Both the position numbers and the translations under genes were made by a program. From contig NZ_MIHA01000017.1 in assembly GCF_001722335.1 (NCBI RefSeq), forward strand, positions 62,001 through 126,000: a stretch of 64,000 nucleotides of DNA, given 5' to 3'. Origin of the DNA: Mycolicibacterium flavescens. Its GTDB lineage: Bacteria > Actinomycetota > Actinomycetes > Mycobacteriales > Mycobacteriaceae. The notes beneath the pieces were generated by a model. That model worked only from the letters and a program-made list of their open reading frames with translations. It made no database searches and was not told the DNA's origin. This document shows positions 50,176 through 60,392 of this stretch, one piece after another. Position 1 is the first letter of the stretch; every line of letters starts with the position of its first letter.

Positions 50176-53136
50176 ATGGGCGGCGGAATAGCATCTGAAC
50201 TGGCCGAAGCGGGATTCATCGACGCCGTCGAGGTGGGCCGCGGCGGGGGCGGCGTGGTGTACCGCTGCCACCAGAAATCACTCGGGCGCAGCGTCGCGAT
50301 CAAGGTGCTCGCCTCCGATCTCGACGACGACGACCGGGAGCGGTTCCTGCGCGAAGGTGTCGCGATGGGCGGCCTGTCCGGGCACCCGAACATCGTCAAC
50401 ATCCTGCAGGTCGGGATGACCGCGACCAACCGGCCGTTCATCGTGATGCCCTACCACGCAGCGGGATCGCTCGCCGAACGCGTCCGGCGCGAAGGCCGCA
50501 TCGCCTGGCCCGAAGCGCTGCGCATCGGCGTGAAGCTCTGCGGCGCACTGGAAACCGCGCACCGCACCGGAACTCTGCACCGCGACATCAAACCCGCCAA
50601 CGTCCTCGTCAACGACTACGGCGAACCCCAGCTGAGCGACTTCGGCACCGCGCGCATCGCCGGCGGCTACAAGACGGTCACCGGATTCTTCACCGGCACA
50701 CTGTCTTACACCGCACCCGAGGTGCTCGCGGGCAGCCCGCCGACGGTCGCGGCCGACGTCTACTCCCTCGGCGCGTCGATCTATGCGCTGATCGCCGGTA
50801 GCCCGCCCCACGAACGCAAGGCCGACGAGGACCTGATCGCGCACTACCTGCGGATCACCGACACCCCGGTGCCCGACCTGCGGCCGGCCGGCATCCCCGC
50901 CGACGTCTGCGCCGCGATCGAGAAGGCGATGTCGAAGGAGCCCGCCGACCGGTTCGCCTCGGCGGCCGAGTTCGGCCGCGAACTGCAACTGGCGCAGCGG
51001 CACAACGGCCTGGCCGCCGACGCGATGGCGCTCAGCGAGCCCGGCGGTCGCCTCGAACAGACCGGCGGCACGCAGGCGATCCCGCTGTCGGAGTTGAGCG
51101 GTCAACCCGAGGAGGAGAAGGTACTACCCGCGTCGGCCCCGCAGCCGTCGAACATGTTTGCCGACACCGCCTCGACGAGCGCGTCGAGTCCGCCGTGGCA
51201 GGCGGTCCACCCACCCGCGCCGCCTCCGCCGCCGGAACCCGCCGCCCCGCAGCGCGGCCGCAAGCGGGTCCTGATCGTGTCGGGCGCCGTCGTCGCGGTG
51301 GTGCTGCTGGTGATCAGCGGGGTGCTGGTGGTCGCGTCGACCCGCGACGGCGGCGGCGGCCAGGCCGCGCCGACCACCGCGCCGGTCGCCGAGACCCAAC
51401 CTCAGTGGCGGTCCGTCGCCGACGCGCGGGTGGCCCGCGACGCGGTCGCGGCCACCGAGGCCGACGGCACCATCTGGGTGTTCGGCGGGCTGGAGGCCGA
51501 CGGCCGGGTCAGCGGGCAGCACGAGGGCTACGACCCCGCCATCGACAGCTGGAAGGGCGGCGAGGACCTGCCCGTTCCCGTCCAGCAGGCGATGGCGGTG
51601 ACCTGGCAGGGCACCCCGGTGGTGCTCGGCGGGTGGCGGACCCAGGGCGCCGACACCAAGGTGGCCACCGACCAGGTGTGGCGCGTGGTCAACAGCCGCT
51701 GGACCGCGCTTCCGCCGCTGCTGCAGCCGCGCGCGGCCGCCGCGGCCGCGGTGGTCGGCGACCGCATCATCGTCACCGGCGGTGTGGACGCCGCCGGCGG
51801 GCTGCTCACCACCACCGAGATCTTCGACGGCACCCGCTGGACGCTCGGCGCGCCGATCCCGACCCCGCGCCAACTGCTCGGCGCGGCCTCCGACGGGGCG
51901 GTGGTCTACGTGGTCGGTGGCAACGACGGCACCTCCGAGGTGGCGACCGTCGAAACCTACGACCCGGCCGCCGACACCTGGAACAGCTTGTCCGAACTGC
52001 CCGGGCGGCGAAGCGATTTCGGCATCGCGATCGCCGACGGCCGGCTGGTCGTGGCGGGTGGGGTGTCGGGCGGGCAGGTCCTCAACAGCGTCGTCGCGCT
52101 GGACCTCGCCACACAGTCGTGGAACGGGTTGCCGGACATGGGAACCGGTCGCCACGGTATGGCGGTCGCGGGGGTCGGCAGAACCGTCTACGCGATCGGC
52201 GGATCCACCGGTCCGGGCGACACCCAGATCACGTCGTCGGCCGAGGCGCTGAAGCTGGCGCCGCGCCGACCGCAGCCCGCGGCGCAGTGGCGGGTGCTTC
52301 CCGACGCCCCCAACGAGCGGCTGATGATGGCGTGGACGGTGCTCGGCGACGAGATCTGGATCGCCGGCGGCATGCGCCACGGCGAGACCCTGCCGACCGT
52401 CGAGAGCTACAACACCCGCACCGGCCAATGGCAGCAACGGCCCCCACTGCCGGTGCCTCTGCACCACGCGACCGCCGCCACCTACGGCGGGGAGATGGTC
52501 GTCGTCGGCGGTGCGGAGGACAACCTCGCGGAGGCGTCGAACAAGGTCTTCGTGTTCCGCGACGGGAAGTGGGACGAGCTCGCGTCGCTGACCCATGCCC
52601 GGGCGGCGTCAGCGGCCGCGGTGGTGGGTGACAAGCTGGTGGTGGTCGGCGGGCAGAACAGCCGCCAACTCGTCCCGCAGACCGAGGTTTTCGACGGCAA
52701 GTCGTGGACACCGGCCGCCGACATCCCCACCCCGCGCGAGCATCTCGCCGCGGTGTCCGACGGCGTGTACGTCTACACGGTGGGCGGGCGCTTCCTGACC
52801 GCCGACGAGAACTCTGCGGCGTTCGAGCGGTTCGATCCGGTGTCGGGTAACTGGGACCGGTTGCCGGACATGCCGACTCCGCGCGGCAGCTACGGTTCCG
52901 CGTTCATCGACGGCCGGGTGGTCGCGGTCGGCGGAGAGGAGCCGACGCGGGTGCTGGCCACGGTCGAGATGTACGACATCGCGAGCGGCAAGTGGCGCAC
53001 GGTGGCGCCGCTCAACACCCCGGTGCACGGTCAGGTGGTGGCCGCGGTCGGGTCGGCGGTGTACTGCATCGGCGGCGCCGACCGGCCCACCCACGAGGGC
53101 CCCGTTGCCACCGTCGAAGCGCTCGACTTCACGTAG
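50176..53136 (+). CDS. Membrane Ser/Thr protein kinase with extracellular Kelch domain
   Basis: A 986-residue receptor-like kinase. The cytoplasmic kinase (about 15-275) has the Gly-rich loop [10 protein letters not shown], Lys43 in [13 protein letters not shown] (Asp137) and DFGTA (Asp155). A Pro-rich juxtamembrane segment (about 310-362) leads to one membrane helix (364-387). Residues about 410-985 form Kelch repeats, each with G-G and a W at fixed spacing (for example WVFGG, YVVGG, YAIGG), folding as beta-propellers outside the cell. GGAGGGCGGCG precedes the ATG. The ligand is unknown. Its last 8 bases overlap the convergent FHA gene. Confidence 0.92.
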   Translation: MGGGIASELAEAGFIDAVEVGRGGGGVVYRCHQKSLGRSVAIKVLASDLDDDDRERFLREGVAMGGLSGHPNIVNILQVGMTATNRPFIVMPYHAAGSLAERVRREGRIAWPEALRIGVKLCGALETAHRTGTLHRDIKPANVLVNDYGEPQLSDFGTARIAGGYKTVTGFFTGTLSYTAPEVLAGSPPTVAADVYSLGASIYALIAGSPPHERKADEDLIAHYLRITDTPVPDLRPAGIPADVCAAIEKAMSKEPADRFASAAEFGRELQLAQRHNGLAADAMALSEPGGRLEQTGGTQAIPLSELSGQPEEEKVLPASAPQPSNMFADTASTSASSPPWQAVHPPAPPPPPEPAAPQRGRKRVLIVSGAVVAVVLLVISGVLVVASTRDGGGGQAAPTTAPVAETQPQWRSVADARVARDAVAATEADGTIWVFGGLEADGRVSGQHEGYDPAIDSWKGGEDLPVPVQQAMAVTWQGTPVVLGGWRTQGADTKVATDQVWRVVNSRWTALPPLLQPRAAAAAAVVGDRIIVTGGVDAAGGLLTTTEIFDGTRWTLGAPIPTPRQLLGAASDGAVVYVVGGNDGTSEVATVETYDPAADTWNSLSELPGRRSDFGIAIADGRLVVAGGVSGGQVLNSVVALDLATQSWNGLPDMGTGRHGMAVAGVGRTVYAIGGSTGPGDTQITSSAEALKLAPRRPQPAAQWRVLPDAPNERLMMAWTVLGDEIWIAGGMRHGETLPTVESYNTRTGQWQQRPPLPVPLHHATAATYGGEMVVVGGAEDNLAEASNKVFVFRDGKWDELASLTHARAASAAAVVGDKLVVVGGQNSRQLVPQTEVFDGKSWTPAADIPTPREHLAAVSDGVYVYTVGGRFLTADENSAAFERFDPVSGNWDRLPDMPTPRGSYGSAFIDGRVVAVGGEEPTRVLATVEMYDIASGKWRTVAPLNTPVHGQVVAAVGSAVYCIGGADRPTHEGPVATVEALDFT

Positions 53137-53740
53137 CCCGCAGCTGCGCGAGGGTGACCGCGCCGCGGCGCAGCGCCTCGTTGGCCAGTCGCACCCGGCG
53201 GTCACCCTCGGCGGGGACGGCGAACTTGTCGTACAGGTTCTGCAGATGCTGTTTGACGGCCGCCTCGGTGACGAACAGCTCACCGGCCATCCGCCGCACC
53301 GACGCCGGCTCGGGGAACGGGTCATCGGACACCAGCGGACGGCACAGCACCACCAGCACGTCGTGCTCGCGCCGGGTGAGACGTGGCGGCGCCTCGATCG
53401 GCGCGGCGGCCACCGTCTCCTCGTCGAGCCGACCGTCGCCGCCGTCCCTGACCTCCCAGAAGATCACCCGTGACCGGCCGACGCGGACCTCGTCACCGGA
53501 ACGCAGCACCCGCTCGGCGGTGATCCGCTCACCGTTGAGGTAGGTCCCGTTGCGGCTGCCCAGATCCCGGACGGACCAGGCGAACCCGAGGTTCTCGAAG
53601 ACCGCGTGCAACCGCGACACGGTTTCGTCGTGGTCCAGTGCCACCGCATTGCTCGACGCCTTGCCCAGGGTCACCCGCTGCCCGGACAGCGGGACCAGGT
53701 CGCGGCCCGACGGTGTGGAGACTTCCAGGTGGGAAGACAT
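53129..53740 (-). CDS. FHA-domain protein with winged-helix C-terminus
   Basis: A 203-residue protein. The FHA domain (about 5-95) has VTLGKASSNAV, SRLHAVFE and LGSRNGTYLNGE, all phosphothreonine-binding marks. Residues about 115-200 form a helix-turn-helix with LTRREHDVLVVLCRPLV and E-A-A-V-K-Q-H-L-Q-N-L-Y, like an effector DNA-binding domain. It converges on the Ser/Thr kinase gene with an 8-base overlap and is a natural candidate substrate or reader. AGGAGGTCCGC precedes the ATG. Confidence 0.88.
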   Translation of the reverse strand: MSSHLEVSTPSGRDLVPLSGQRVTLGKASSNAVALDHDETVSRLHAVFENLGFAWSVRDLGSRNGTYLNGERITAERVLRSGDEVRVGRSRVIFWEVRDGGDGRLDEETVAAAPIEAPPRLTRREHDVLVVLCRPLVSDDPFPEPASVRRMAGELFVTEAAVKQHLQNLYDKFAVPAEGDRRVRLANEALRRGAVTLAQLRAT

Positions 53741-53990
53741 GCGGACCTCCTATCTGAGGCATTCTGGCCCAGACCCGACGTCTGCGACCGGCGAACGGCC
53801 AGGTGCGCTTCCCCAGCTCGTAATTCGGGAGTGCATCCATGGTCGCGAGCGCCCGCGCACCGGGTAATCGCCGCGGGGTGAGAGTTGCAGCGCCGCCGGC
53901 GTAGGTTTTCCTGTCCGCGGGGTAAGGGCCGGCCTATGAAGTTTCTATGAGGACTCCGCGGGGTCGGCGGTCCGGCGCGACAATGGGTCG
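53741..53990. promoter_or_regulatory. Divergent control region with direct CTATGA repeats
   Basis: This 250-base gap separates the FHA gene from the response regulator. CTATGA occurs at 53934 and 53945, 11 bases apart, the spacing of OmpR-type recognition sites, about 45 bases before the regulator ATG. This suggests autoregulation. Elsewhere the gap is G+C-rich with nothing recognised. Confidence 0.45.
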
Positions 53991-54758
53991 ATGACCTCTG
54001 CACCGGTCAACGAACACGAACGCCGGCGCGCGATCCTGGGGCAGCTGCCCCGCATGTACCGCGCCGACGGCTCCCCGATCCGGGTGCTGCTCGTCGACGA
54101 CGAACGCGCACTCACCAACCTGGTCCGGATGGCGCTGCAGTACGAGGGTTGGGAGATCGACGTGGCGCACAACGCCGCCGAAGCCGTCGACAAGTACCGC
54201 GCGAACGCCCCCGACGTCCTGGTGCTCGACATCATGCTGCCCGACATGGACGGGCTCGGCGTGCTGGCGCAGATCCGGGCCGACGACACCTACACCCCGA
54301 CCCTGTTCCTCACCGCCCGCGACTCGGTGACCGACCGCGTGACCGGATTGACCGCCGGCGGCGACGACTACATGACCAAACCGTTCTCGCTCGAGGAGCT
54401 CGTCGCGCGGCTGCGGGGCCTGCTGCGCCGGTCGGCCTACATGACACCGGCCGACGACGAGTCCCTGGTGGTCGGTGATCTGGTGCTCGACGGCGCCAGC
54501 CGCGAGGTGACGCGCGCCGGGGTGCCGGTCGCGTTGACCTCCACCGAGTTCGAACTGCTGCGGTTGCTGATGCGCAATCCCCGTAAAGCCTTGACCCGAA
54601 AGGAGATTCTGCATCGCGTGTGGAACTACGACTTCGGCGGGCGCTCCAGCATCGTGGACCTGTACGTGTCGTATCTGCGCAAGAAGGTCGACGCGGGCCG
54701 GGACCCGATGATCCACACCGTGCGCGGTGTCGGCTACATGCTCAGGCCACCGGGATGA
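53991..54758 (+). CDS. OmpR-family response regulator (TrcR-like)
   Basis: A 255-residue DNA-binding response regulator. The receiver (about 30-145) has VLLVDDERALTNLVRMAL, phospho-acceptor Asp80 in VLVLDIMLPD and the TKPFSLEELVARL Lys. The winged helix (about 165-252) has LTSTEFELLRLLMRNPRKALTR and TVRGVGYML. A 29-residue N-terminal extension precedes the receiver. It resembles mycobacterial TrcR, though related regulators cannot be excluded. ATGA joins it to the kinase gene. Confidence 0.92.
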   Translation: MTSAPVNEHERRRAILGQLPRMYRADGSPIRVLLVDDERALTNLVRMALQYEGWEIDVAHNAAEAVDKYRANAPDVLVLDIMLPDMDGLGVLAQIRADDTYTPTLFLTARDSVTDRVTGLTAGGDDYMTKPFSLEELVARLRGLLRRSAYMTPADDESLVVGDLVLDGASREVTRAGVPVALTSTEFELLRLLMRNPRKALTRKEILHRVWNYDFGGRSSIVDLYVSYLRKKVDAGRDPMIHTVRGVGYMLRPPG

Positions 54759-56263
54759 GGCGCGCCTGGCGCAGTTGGACGCTGAGACGCCAACTCGTGG
54801 TGGGTGTCTCGGCGGTGGTGATGCTGGCGTTGGTGACGTTCGGGACGATGTCGGTGCTGTCGCTGCGATCGTCGGTGCTCGGCATCCTGGATTCCCAACT
54901 CGCGGTCTCGGCCGACGGATTCAGCCAGTCGATGACGAAATACCGGACCACACCCGCGCCGAACGGTGAACTGCCGCCGCCGGACGCGATGAAGCCGTTG
55001 ACGCACCTGATCGGGCAGGCGCCCGACAACGTCGTCGCCCTGATCCAAAACGGCCGGGTGGTCGACTCGGCGTTCTTCGTCGACGGCGACGCCGTGCCCG
55101 CGCCTCAGGAAGTGGTCGACGCTATCGGCCAGATGTCCTGGGCGGCAACAGAACCGAGCACCGTGAAGCTTGCGCCGCTGGGCTGGTACCGGATGGTCGG
55201 CCGGCCCGGCGACGGCAACGAGATCCTGGTCACCGGGGTGTCGCGGGCCCCGGCGTGGGACGCGATGATGCGTGAGACCGTGATCGTCGCGGTGATGACG
55301 GTGTTGGCGCTGGTGATCACCGCGCTCAGCACCGTGGCGATCGTCCGGTTCGCGCTGCGCCCGCTGCGCCGCGTGGCCGCCACCGCCGCGGAGGTCGCGA
55401 CGCTGCCGCTGGACCGTGACCACCACGCGATCACGCCGCGGGTGCCCGTCGGCGACACCGACCCGCGCACCGAGGTCGGTCTCGTCGGCGACACGCTGAA
55501 CCGACTGCTCGACCACGTCGAGAGGGCGTTGGCCGACGTCGCGGCCTCCGACCGGCGGATGCGGCAGTTCATCACCGACGCCAGCCACGAACTGCGCACC
55601 CCGCTGGCCGCGATCCACGGCTATGCCGAACTGACGCGACAGGACAGCTCGGTGCTGCCGGAGACGACGGAGTACTCGCTGGCACGCATCGAAGCCGAGA
55701 CCCGGCGGATGAACGCACTGGTCGCCGACCTGCTGCTGCTGGCTCGCCTCGACGAGGGACAGGACCTCGACCGCACCGACGTCGACCTCGGCGACCTGGT
55801 CGTCGACGCGGTCAACGACGCCGCGGTGTCCGCGCCCGAGCACCGGTGGGTGGCCGACGTGCCCGACCGCGCGATCTGGGTCCGCGGCGATCGGACCCGG
55901 CTGCATCAGACCCTGGCGAACCTGCTGTCCAATGCGCGGGTGCACACGCCGGCGGGCACCACGGTGACCACCGCGCTGACCACCGCGGGCGCCGACGACG
56001 TCGAGTTGACCGTCACCGACGACGGGCCCGGCATCGACCCCGACCTGCTGCCGCATCTGTTCGAACGCTTTGTGCGCGCGGACAAGTCGCGGTCGCGGGA
56101 GGCCGGCAGCTTCGGTCTCGGACTGTCGATCGCGGCATCGATCATCGAGGCGCACGGCGGCACCATCCGGGCCGACTCCGTGCCGGGGCGCACGACGTTC
56201 ACGATTACGCTCCAAACCGTCGTCAGGGCACCGGTTTCGGATTCGGTCTCTCATTTCGTTTGA
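54755..56263 (+). CDS. Sensor histidine kinase
   Basis: A 502-residue membrane kinase. Two membrane helices (about 13-36 and 176-199) flank an extracytoplasmic sensor of about 140 residues. HAMP (about 200-262) leads to the phospho-acceptor His278 in SHELRTPLAA and an ATPase domain with LLSNARVHTP, DDGPGI and FGLGLS boxes. It forms a two-component system with the response regulator it overlaps. The stimulus is unknown. Confidence 0.93.
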   Translation: MRRAWRSWTLRRQLVVGVSAVVMLALVTFGTMSVLSLRSSVLGILDSQLAVSADGFSQSMTKYRTTPAPNGELPPPDAMKPLTHLIGQAPDNVVALIQNGRVVDSAFFVDGDAVPAPQEVVDAIGQMSWAATEPSTVKLAPLGWYRMVGRPGDGNEILVTGVSRAPAWDAMMRETVIVAVMTVLALVITALSTVAIVRFALRPLRRVAATAAEVATLPLDRDHHAITPRVPVGDTDPRTEVGLVGDTLNRLLDHVERALADVAASDRRMRQFITDASHELRTPLAAIHGYAELTRQDSSVLPETTEYSLARIEAETRRMNALVADLLLLARLDEGQDLDRTDVDLGDLVVDAVNDAAVSAPEHRWVADVPDRAIWVRGDRTRLHQTLANLLSNARVHTPAGTTVTTALTTAGADDVELTVTDDGPGIDPDLLPHLFERFVRADKSRSREAGSFGLGLSIAASIIEAHGGTIRADSVPGRTTFTITLQTVVRAPVSDSVSHFV

Positions 56264-56331
56264 CGAACCCTGCGGAGGGGTAGGCTCAGCAAATTGGGGT
56301 TGATAGCCCGCAGCCACGCTCGCTCGATGGG

Positions 56332-57330
56332 GTGAAGCCGATCGTTACCACGCCGGGAATTCAGAGACTGGAGCGGTCGCATGTCGAAATCAGCGACCCG
56401 GCGGACGCCGACGAATTTCTCGAAGACACCTACGGGGTGTCGATGCGTTTCCGCCGCCGGTTGCCGTCGCGGCGGGAGGGCCCGGTGCTCGTCCACTCGC
56501 GCGCAATGGCGGGTGCGCTGGCCATCGACGTCGTCTCGATCGCGGGTCAGATGGATGTGCGCTCCGACCCGTTGAACAAGGTGACCGGTATCTGGGCCGA
56601 GCGCGGAGAGATCGACACGACGTGCGACGGCGCCCGAGCTCATGTGGCCGCCGGCGACATCGGGGTGCTGGCCCAGCCGCACCTGCCGTACAAGGCGCGT
56701 TTCGACGAGACCCGGATGACCGCGGTGCTGCTCGACCCACCGGTGGTGGCCGGGGTCGCCGCCGGCGTGCCGAGCAGCCACGCCCCGCTGCCGATCCGCT
56801 TCGCCAGCCTGGAACCGGTCGACGAGTGCTCGGCGCGGGCATACAAGAGCACGGTCAGCTACGTGCGCGATGCTCTGCTGTCCGACCCCGCGGTGGCCAC
56901 ACCGCTGGTCCTCGGCCACGCGGCCCGGCTCCTGGCCGCCGTGACGCTGTCGACCTTCCCGAACAGCGCGACGGCGAGCCCGTCACCGCACGACCGCACC
57001 GACCACCAGCCGGTTCTGCTGCGCCGGGCGATGGAGTTCATCGACGCCAACGCCACCAACGACATCGCGCTCGCCGACATCGCCGACGCGGTCCACGTCA
57101 CCCCGCGGGCCGTTCAGTACATGTTCCGCCGTCACCTGGAAACGACGCCGCTGCAATATCTTCGACGTCTTCGGCTGCACTACGCGCATCAGGAACTGCT
57201 GGCCGCCGACCGGACAGAGGTCACGGTGACCGAGACCGCGGCGCGGTGGGGTTTCGCACATACGGGCCGCTTCGCGGTCCTGTACCGCCAGACGTACGGG
57301 CAGAGCCCGCACACCACGCTGCGCGGCTGA
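56332..57330 (+). CDS. AraC-family transcriptional regulator
   Basis: A 332-residue regulator of the AraC/XylS group. The C-terminal DNA-binding region (about 235-332) has IALADIADAVHVTPRAVQYMFRR and TETAARWGFAHTGRFAVLYRQ, both helix-turn-helix units. The N-terminal part resembles a cupin-like effector domain (the RipA/ CdhR type is possible). GTG at 56332 was chosen as the earliest start after the histidine kinase; a CGTTT-N16-GGGTAG sequence at 56257-56283 is a weak SigF-like match upstream. Confidence 0.87.
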   Translation: MKPIVTTPGIQRLERSHVEISDPADADEFLEDTYGVSMRFRRRLPSRREGPVLVHSRAMAGALAIDVVSIAGQMDVRSDPLNKVTGIWAERGEIDTTCDGARAHVAAGDIGVLAQPHLPYKARFDETRMTAVLLDPPVVAGVAAGVPSSHAPLPIRFASLEPVDECSARAYKSTVSYVRDALLSDPAVATPLVLGHAARLLAAVTLSTFPNSATASPSPHDRTDHQPVLLRRAMEFIDANATNDIALADIADAVHVTPRAVQYMFRRHLETTPLQYLRRLRLHYAHQELLAADRTEVTVTETAARWGFAHTGRFAVLYRQTYGQSPHTTLRG

Positions 57331-57365
57331 CGGCGGCGAGCCGCCACTACGGAAGAAGTGATGAC

Positions 57366-57725
57366 ATGGCCGGAGGCGCATCGGATCCCCGTGCCCGCGG
57401 CGAACGCGCCCAACGCCGGGCCGACGAACTCCGAAAACGTATGCAGGAATTGACCGGCGGGCATCCGTCCACGGCGGGCTCGGCCGCGCAGTCCCAGATC
57501 CGGGCCGAACAGGCCGCGGACCGGGCTCGACTGGCCCACCACGCCGCCGCCGAACGGCACCACGCGGCAGGCGTCGCCCACCTCCGTGCCGCCGCCGCAC
57601 ATGAGCAGGCCGCGCTGCACGCCGACGACCGGGCGGCCGACACCCATCAGGATCTCGCCGAGAATCACCGGGAGGCGGCGCGCCGGCACGAGTCGGAAGC
57701 CCGCCACCAGGAGACGCTGGAGTGA
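57366..57725 (+). CDS. Small Ala/His/Arg-rich helical protein, unknown
   Basis: A 119-residue highly charged protein rich in Ala, His, Arg and Glu, probably one long helix or coiled coil (for example LAHHAAAERHHAAGVAHLRA). No signal peptide or catalytic motif. It lies 35 bases after the AraC gene and converges on CheR-like. Similar small helical proteins occur in mycobacteria without known function. Confidence 0.65.
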   Translation: MAGGASDPRARGERAQRRADELRKRMQELTGGHPSTAGSAAQSQIRAEQAADRARLAHHAAAERHHAAGVAHLRAAAAHEQAALHADDRAADTHQDLAENHREAARRHESEARHQETLE

Positions 57726-57737
57726 AGCGCTGACGGC

Positions 57738-59597
57738 CTAGCCTTGTTCCTCCATCAACAGCAGAGCACCGTCAACAGTGCCCTCGGATGACCGGAAACC
57801 GGTGCAGGTCAACCGGAGTCGAATTGCCCTACCACGACGGTTGACCGCGTCGACGGCTGTGTCCGAGGTGACCTCCGGGTCGACGAACGCCTGACCGATC
57901 AGCGGCTTGAGGTCATCGGTGGGCAATCCGATGTCCAGACCGGTGATCACCGAACCCAGGGTCTCCTCGGCCCGCAGCCCCCACAGTTCCACGCAGCCGC
58001 GGTTCCACAGCACCACCCGCATCTCCCGGTCCACCACGATCATGCCGAACTGGACCGAGTTCACCAGCGAATCAAGGAAGCCGCGCACTTCGCCGAGTTC
58101 GACGCTGCGGTCCCGCAGCGCGTCGTTGATGGTGTGGAGTTCGTCGTTGGTGGACTGCAACTCCTCGTTCATCGTCTCGAGTTCTTCGTTGGTGGACTGC
58201 AGTTCCTCGTTGGTGGTCTCGAGTTCCTCGACGGTGGACTGCAGTTCCTCGTTGGTGGTCTCGAGTTCTTCGTTGGTGGACTGCAGTTCCTCGTAGGCCG
58301 CCTCGAGCTGGCTGTTGGTGTGCACCACCTTCTCGAGCAGCGTCCGGGTCGCAGTCACGTCGAAGAACACGATCGACACGCCGAGCAGTCCGTTGTCGGT
58401 GTCGACGAGCGGGTTGACGTGGATCTCGAACCACACCGGGTCGGCGCCCGCGCGCTGCCACTGCACATCCTGGACGCGCGCCGATCGACGCTCCACCTTG
58501 GCCTGCTCGACGTGGGCGCGCAGTTCCACCGGGCGGTAGGACACCTCGAGATCGCGCAGAAGCCGGCCGATGTCGCGCCCCGACAACCCGAACGTCAACT
58601 CGGCCTGCTGGTTGATCATCGCGACGGTGTCGTCGCCGGTGACCACGATCTGGGCGACGGGACCGGCGCGGAAGGCCAGTTCGCGGAGCGGGTCCAGACC
58701 GGGAAGATCACCCTGACGCTCGACCGCGGTGGCGGCGCCGTCATAACGCTCCATACCGTTGTTCGACCCCACGGCCTTGCGGAAGATCCGGTATTTCAGG
58801 TTCAGCGGTGTGAAACGGTCGCTGTGACTCAGCAGCATCTCGGCATGGCCCAAGAACAGCGTACCCCGCGGAGCAAGCGCAAAATGTAAGCGGCCCACAA
58901 TATTTCGCTGGGTCTCGGCGTTGAGATACATCAACGTGTTGCGGCAGACCACGAGATCGGCCCGCGATATCGGCGCGTCCCTGACCAGATCGTTGCGCCC
59001 GAAGATCACCGCCCGCCGCAGGTCCTTGTGGAACATGTAACGACCGTTGACCTGTTCGAAGTAGGTGTTCAGTAGCTGCGGCGGCACCGACTCGACGGCG
59101 CGCTCGTCATACGAGGCGGCGCGCGCCTCGGTGAGCGCGTCTTCGTCGACGTCGGTCGCATAGATCTTCACCCGCTGCCGGAAGGCGTCCGGTCCCATCG
59201 CCTCCGCCAACAGCATCGCGATCGTGTACGCCTCCTGGCCTGATGCGCAACCGGCGCTCCACGCGCGGATCGGGTCGTTCGGCCCGCGCTCGGCGAGCAT
59301 GGCCGGGATGACCTCGTCGCGGATGTGCTCCCACGCCGGCGGGTCGCGAAAGAAGCTGGTGACGTTGATCAGGATGGTGTTGAACAGCGCGACGAACTCG
59401 TCCGGGCCGGCCTGCAGGAAGTCGAGGTATTCCTCGTAGCTGTCAAACCCCGCGTGGCTCATCCGGTGCCGCACCCGGCGCACCAGCGATGTGCGTTTGT
59501 ATCCGGTGAAGTCGAATCCTCGCGAGTCGCGCATGTAGGTCAGCAGCGCCTCGAACGCCTCTTCGGGTTGCTCGCTCAATCGCTGTCCGTCCGTCAT
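57738..59597 (-). CDS. CheR-type methyltransferase with PAS domains and coiled coil
   Basis: A 619-residue protein. A CheR SAM-dependent methyltransferase (about 1-275) has FFRDPPAWE, the SAM motif WSAGCASGQEAYT (113-125) and ATDVDEDAL. A PAS domain (about 300-415) follows, then a striking coiled coil (about 427-503) of near-identical EELQSTNEELETTN units of 14 residues, and a second PAS (about 504-612). The chemotaxis family methylates receptor glutamates, but mycobacteria lack flagella, so it should act in another signalling route. It is last in the minus-strand cheB, STAS, cheR order. Confidence 0.92.
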   Translation of the reverse strand: MTDGQRLSEQPEEAFEALLTYMRDSRGFDFTGYKRTSLVRRVRHRMSHAGFDSYEEYLDFLQAGPDEFVALFNTILINVTSFFRDPPAWEHIRDEVIPAMLAERGPNDPIRAWSAGCASGQEAYTIAMLLAEAMGPDAFRQRVKIYATDVDEDALTEARAASYDERAVESVPPQLLNTYFEQVNGRYMFHKDLRRAVIFGRNDLVRDAPISRADLVVCRNTLMYLNAETQRNIVGRLHFALAPRGTLFLGHAEMLLSHSDRFTPLNLKYRIFRKAVGSNNGMERYDGAATAVERQGDLPGLDPLRELAFRAGPVAQIVVTGDDTVAMINQQAELTFGLSGRDIGRLLRDLEVSYRPVELRAHVEQAKVERRSARVQDVQWQRAGADPVWFEIHVNPLVDTDNGLLGVSIVFFDVTATRTLLEKVVHTNSQLEAAYEELQSTNEELETTNEELQSTVEELETTNEELQSTNEELETMNEELQSTNDELHTINDALRDRSVELGEVRGFLDSLVNSVQFGMIVVDREMRVVLWNRGCVELWGLRAEETLGSVITGLDIGLPTDDLKPLIGQAFVDPEVTSDTAVDAVNRRGRAIRLRLTCTGFRSSEGTVDGALLLMEEQG

Positions 59598-59624
59598 GTG
59601 CTCGCGACGCCCTGACGATACCCA

Positions 59625-60392
59625 CTACAGCGCGTTCTCCGGACCCAGGAGCGCCCACACCGCCTTGCCCGACGTGCTGGGCGTGTTGCCCCAGGCGCGG
59701 CACAGCGCCGCGATGATCCGCAGTCCGGACGGCTGCGCGCCGGCCGCGGCGCTTTCGCGCAGACCCGCCGGCCGCGGGTCGGCGTCGGTCACCGCGACGG
59801 TCACCGTCGGCTCCTTGAACTCGAGCAGCAGGGTCGGCGAACTCTGGGTGTGCACCAGGACGTTCTCCACCAGCGTGGTGGCCACCACCTTCGCGGTCGG
59901 AATGAGCTCGGGCGCGGACCACGCCGTGAGCGATTCCGCGACGAGGTCGCGGGCCCGCTGCAGGCTCGCCACCGTGCAGGGGAGTTCGGCGCGCACCCGC
60001 CAGCGCGCCGGCGGCGGGCAGCCGTCGGCCAGCGCGTCGAACGCGGCCCGCACGCTCGCGTACACCGGCACATACCGGGCGACGCCGTTACGGGCCAGCG
60101 CCGACCGGGCGGGCGAAGAATCGGCCACCAGCATGATCGGCACCTGCGGCCAGCGTTCCACGTACCAGGCCGCGCTGGTGAACACGGCCAGCGCCGACTC
60201 CGCCGAGACGCGCAGGCCCGCCAGATCGACGACGACACCACGGGGCTCGTCGAGCGCCGCTTTGATGATCGTGTCCCGCACGCTGCGGTAGGTGTCGCTG
60301 TCGAGCACACCGCAGGGCCGCAGCACCGTTACGTCGTCGACGGCCTGCGAGGCCACCTCCATCCGGCTGCGGTCACGTGCCACGGAGCTCAC
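59625..60392 (-). CDS. STAS-HATPase fusion, anti-sigma switch-like
   Basis: A 255-residue fusion. The N-terminal STAS domain (about 10-110) resembles anti-sigma-factor antagonists, including G-V-V-V-D-L-A-G-L-R-V-S at the usual phosphoserine loop. The C-terminal part (about 130-250) is an RsbW-type ATPase with VATTLVENVLVHT. Such a combination could be a self-contained phosphorylation switch acting on a sigma factor or a PAS signal. GTG at 60392 overlaps the cheB end by 20 bases; ATG at 60362 is possible. Confidence 0.85.
   Translation of the reverse strand: MSSVARDRSRMEVASQAVDDVTVLRPCGVLDSDTYRSVRDTIIKAALDEPRGVVVDLAGLRVSAESALAVFTSAAWYVERWPQVPIMLVADSSPARSALARNGVARYVPVYASVRAAFDALADGCPPPARWRVRAELPCTVASLQRARDLVAESLTAWSAPELIPTAKVVATTLVENVLVHTQSSPTLLLEFKEPTVTVAVTDADPRPAGLRESAAAGAQPSGLRIIAALCRAWGNTPSTSGKAVWALLGPENAL

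Noticed and set aside
56257..56283. Third SigF-like site upstream of the AraC gene
   Set aside because: Two mismatches in defined positions and overlap with the end of the histidine kinase gene; kept only as a weak note.
58134..58889. Plus-strand 251-residue frame across the CheR repeat region
   Set aside because: It is the antisense of the coiled-coil repeats; its repeated Leu/Val pattern arises from the repeat on the other strand.
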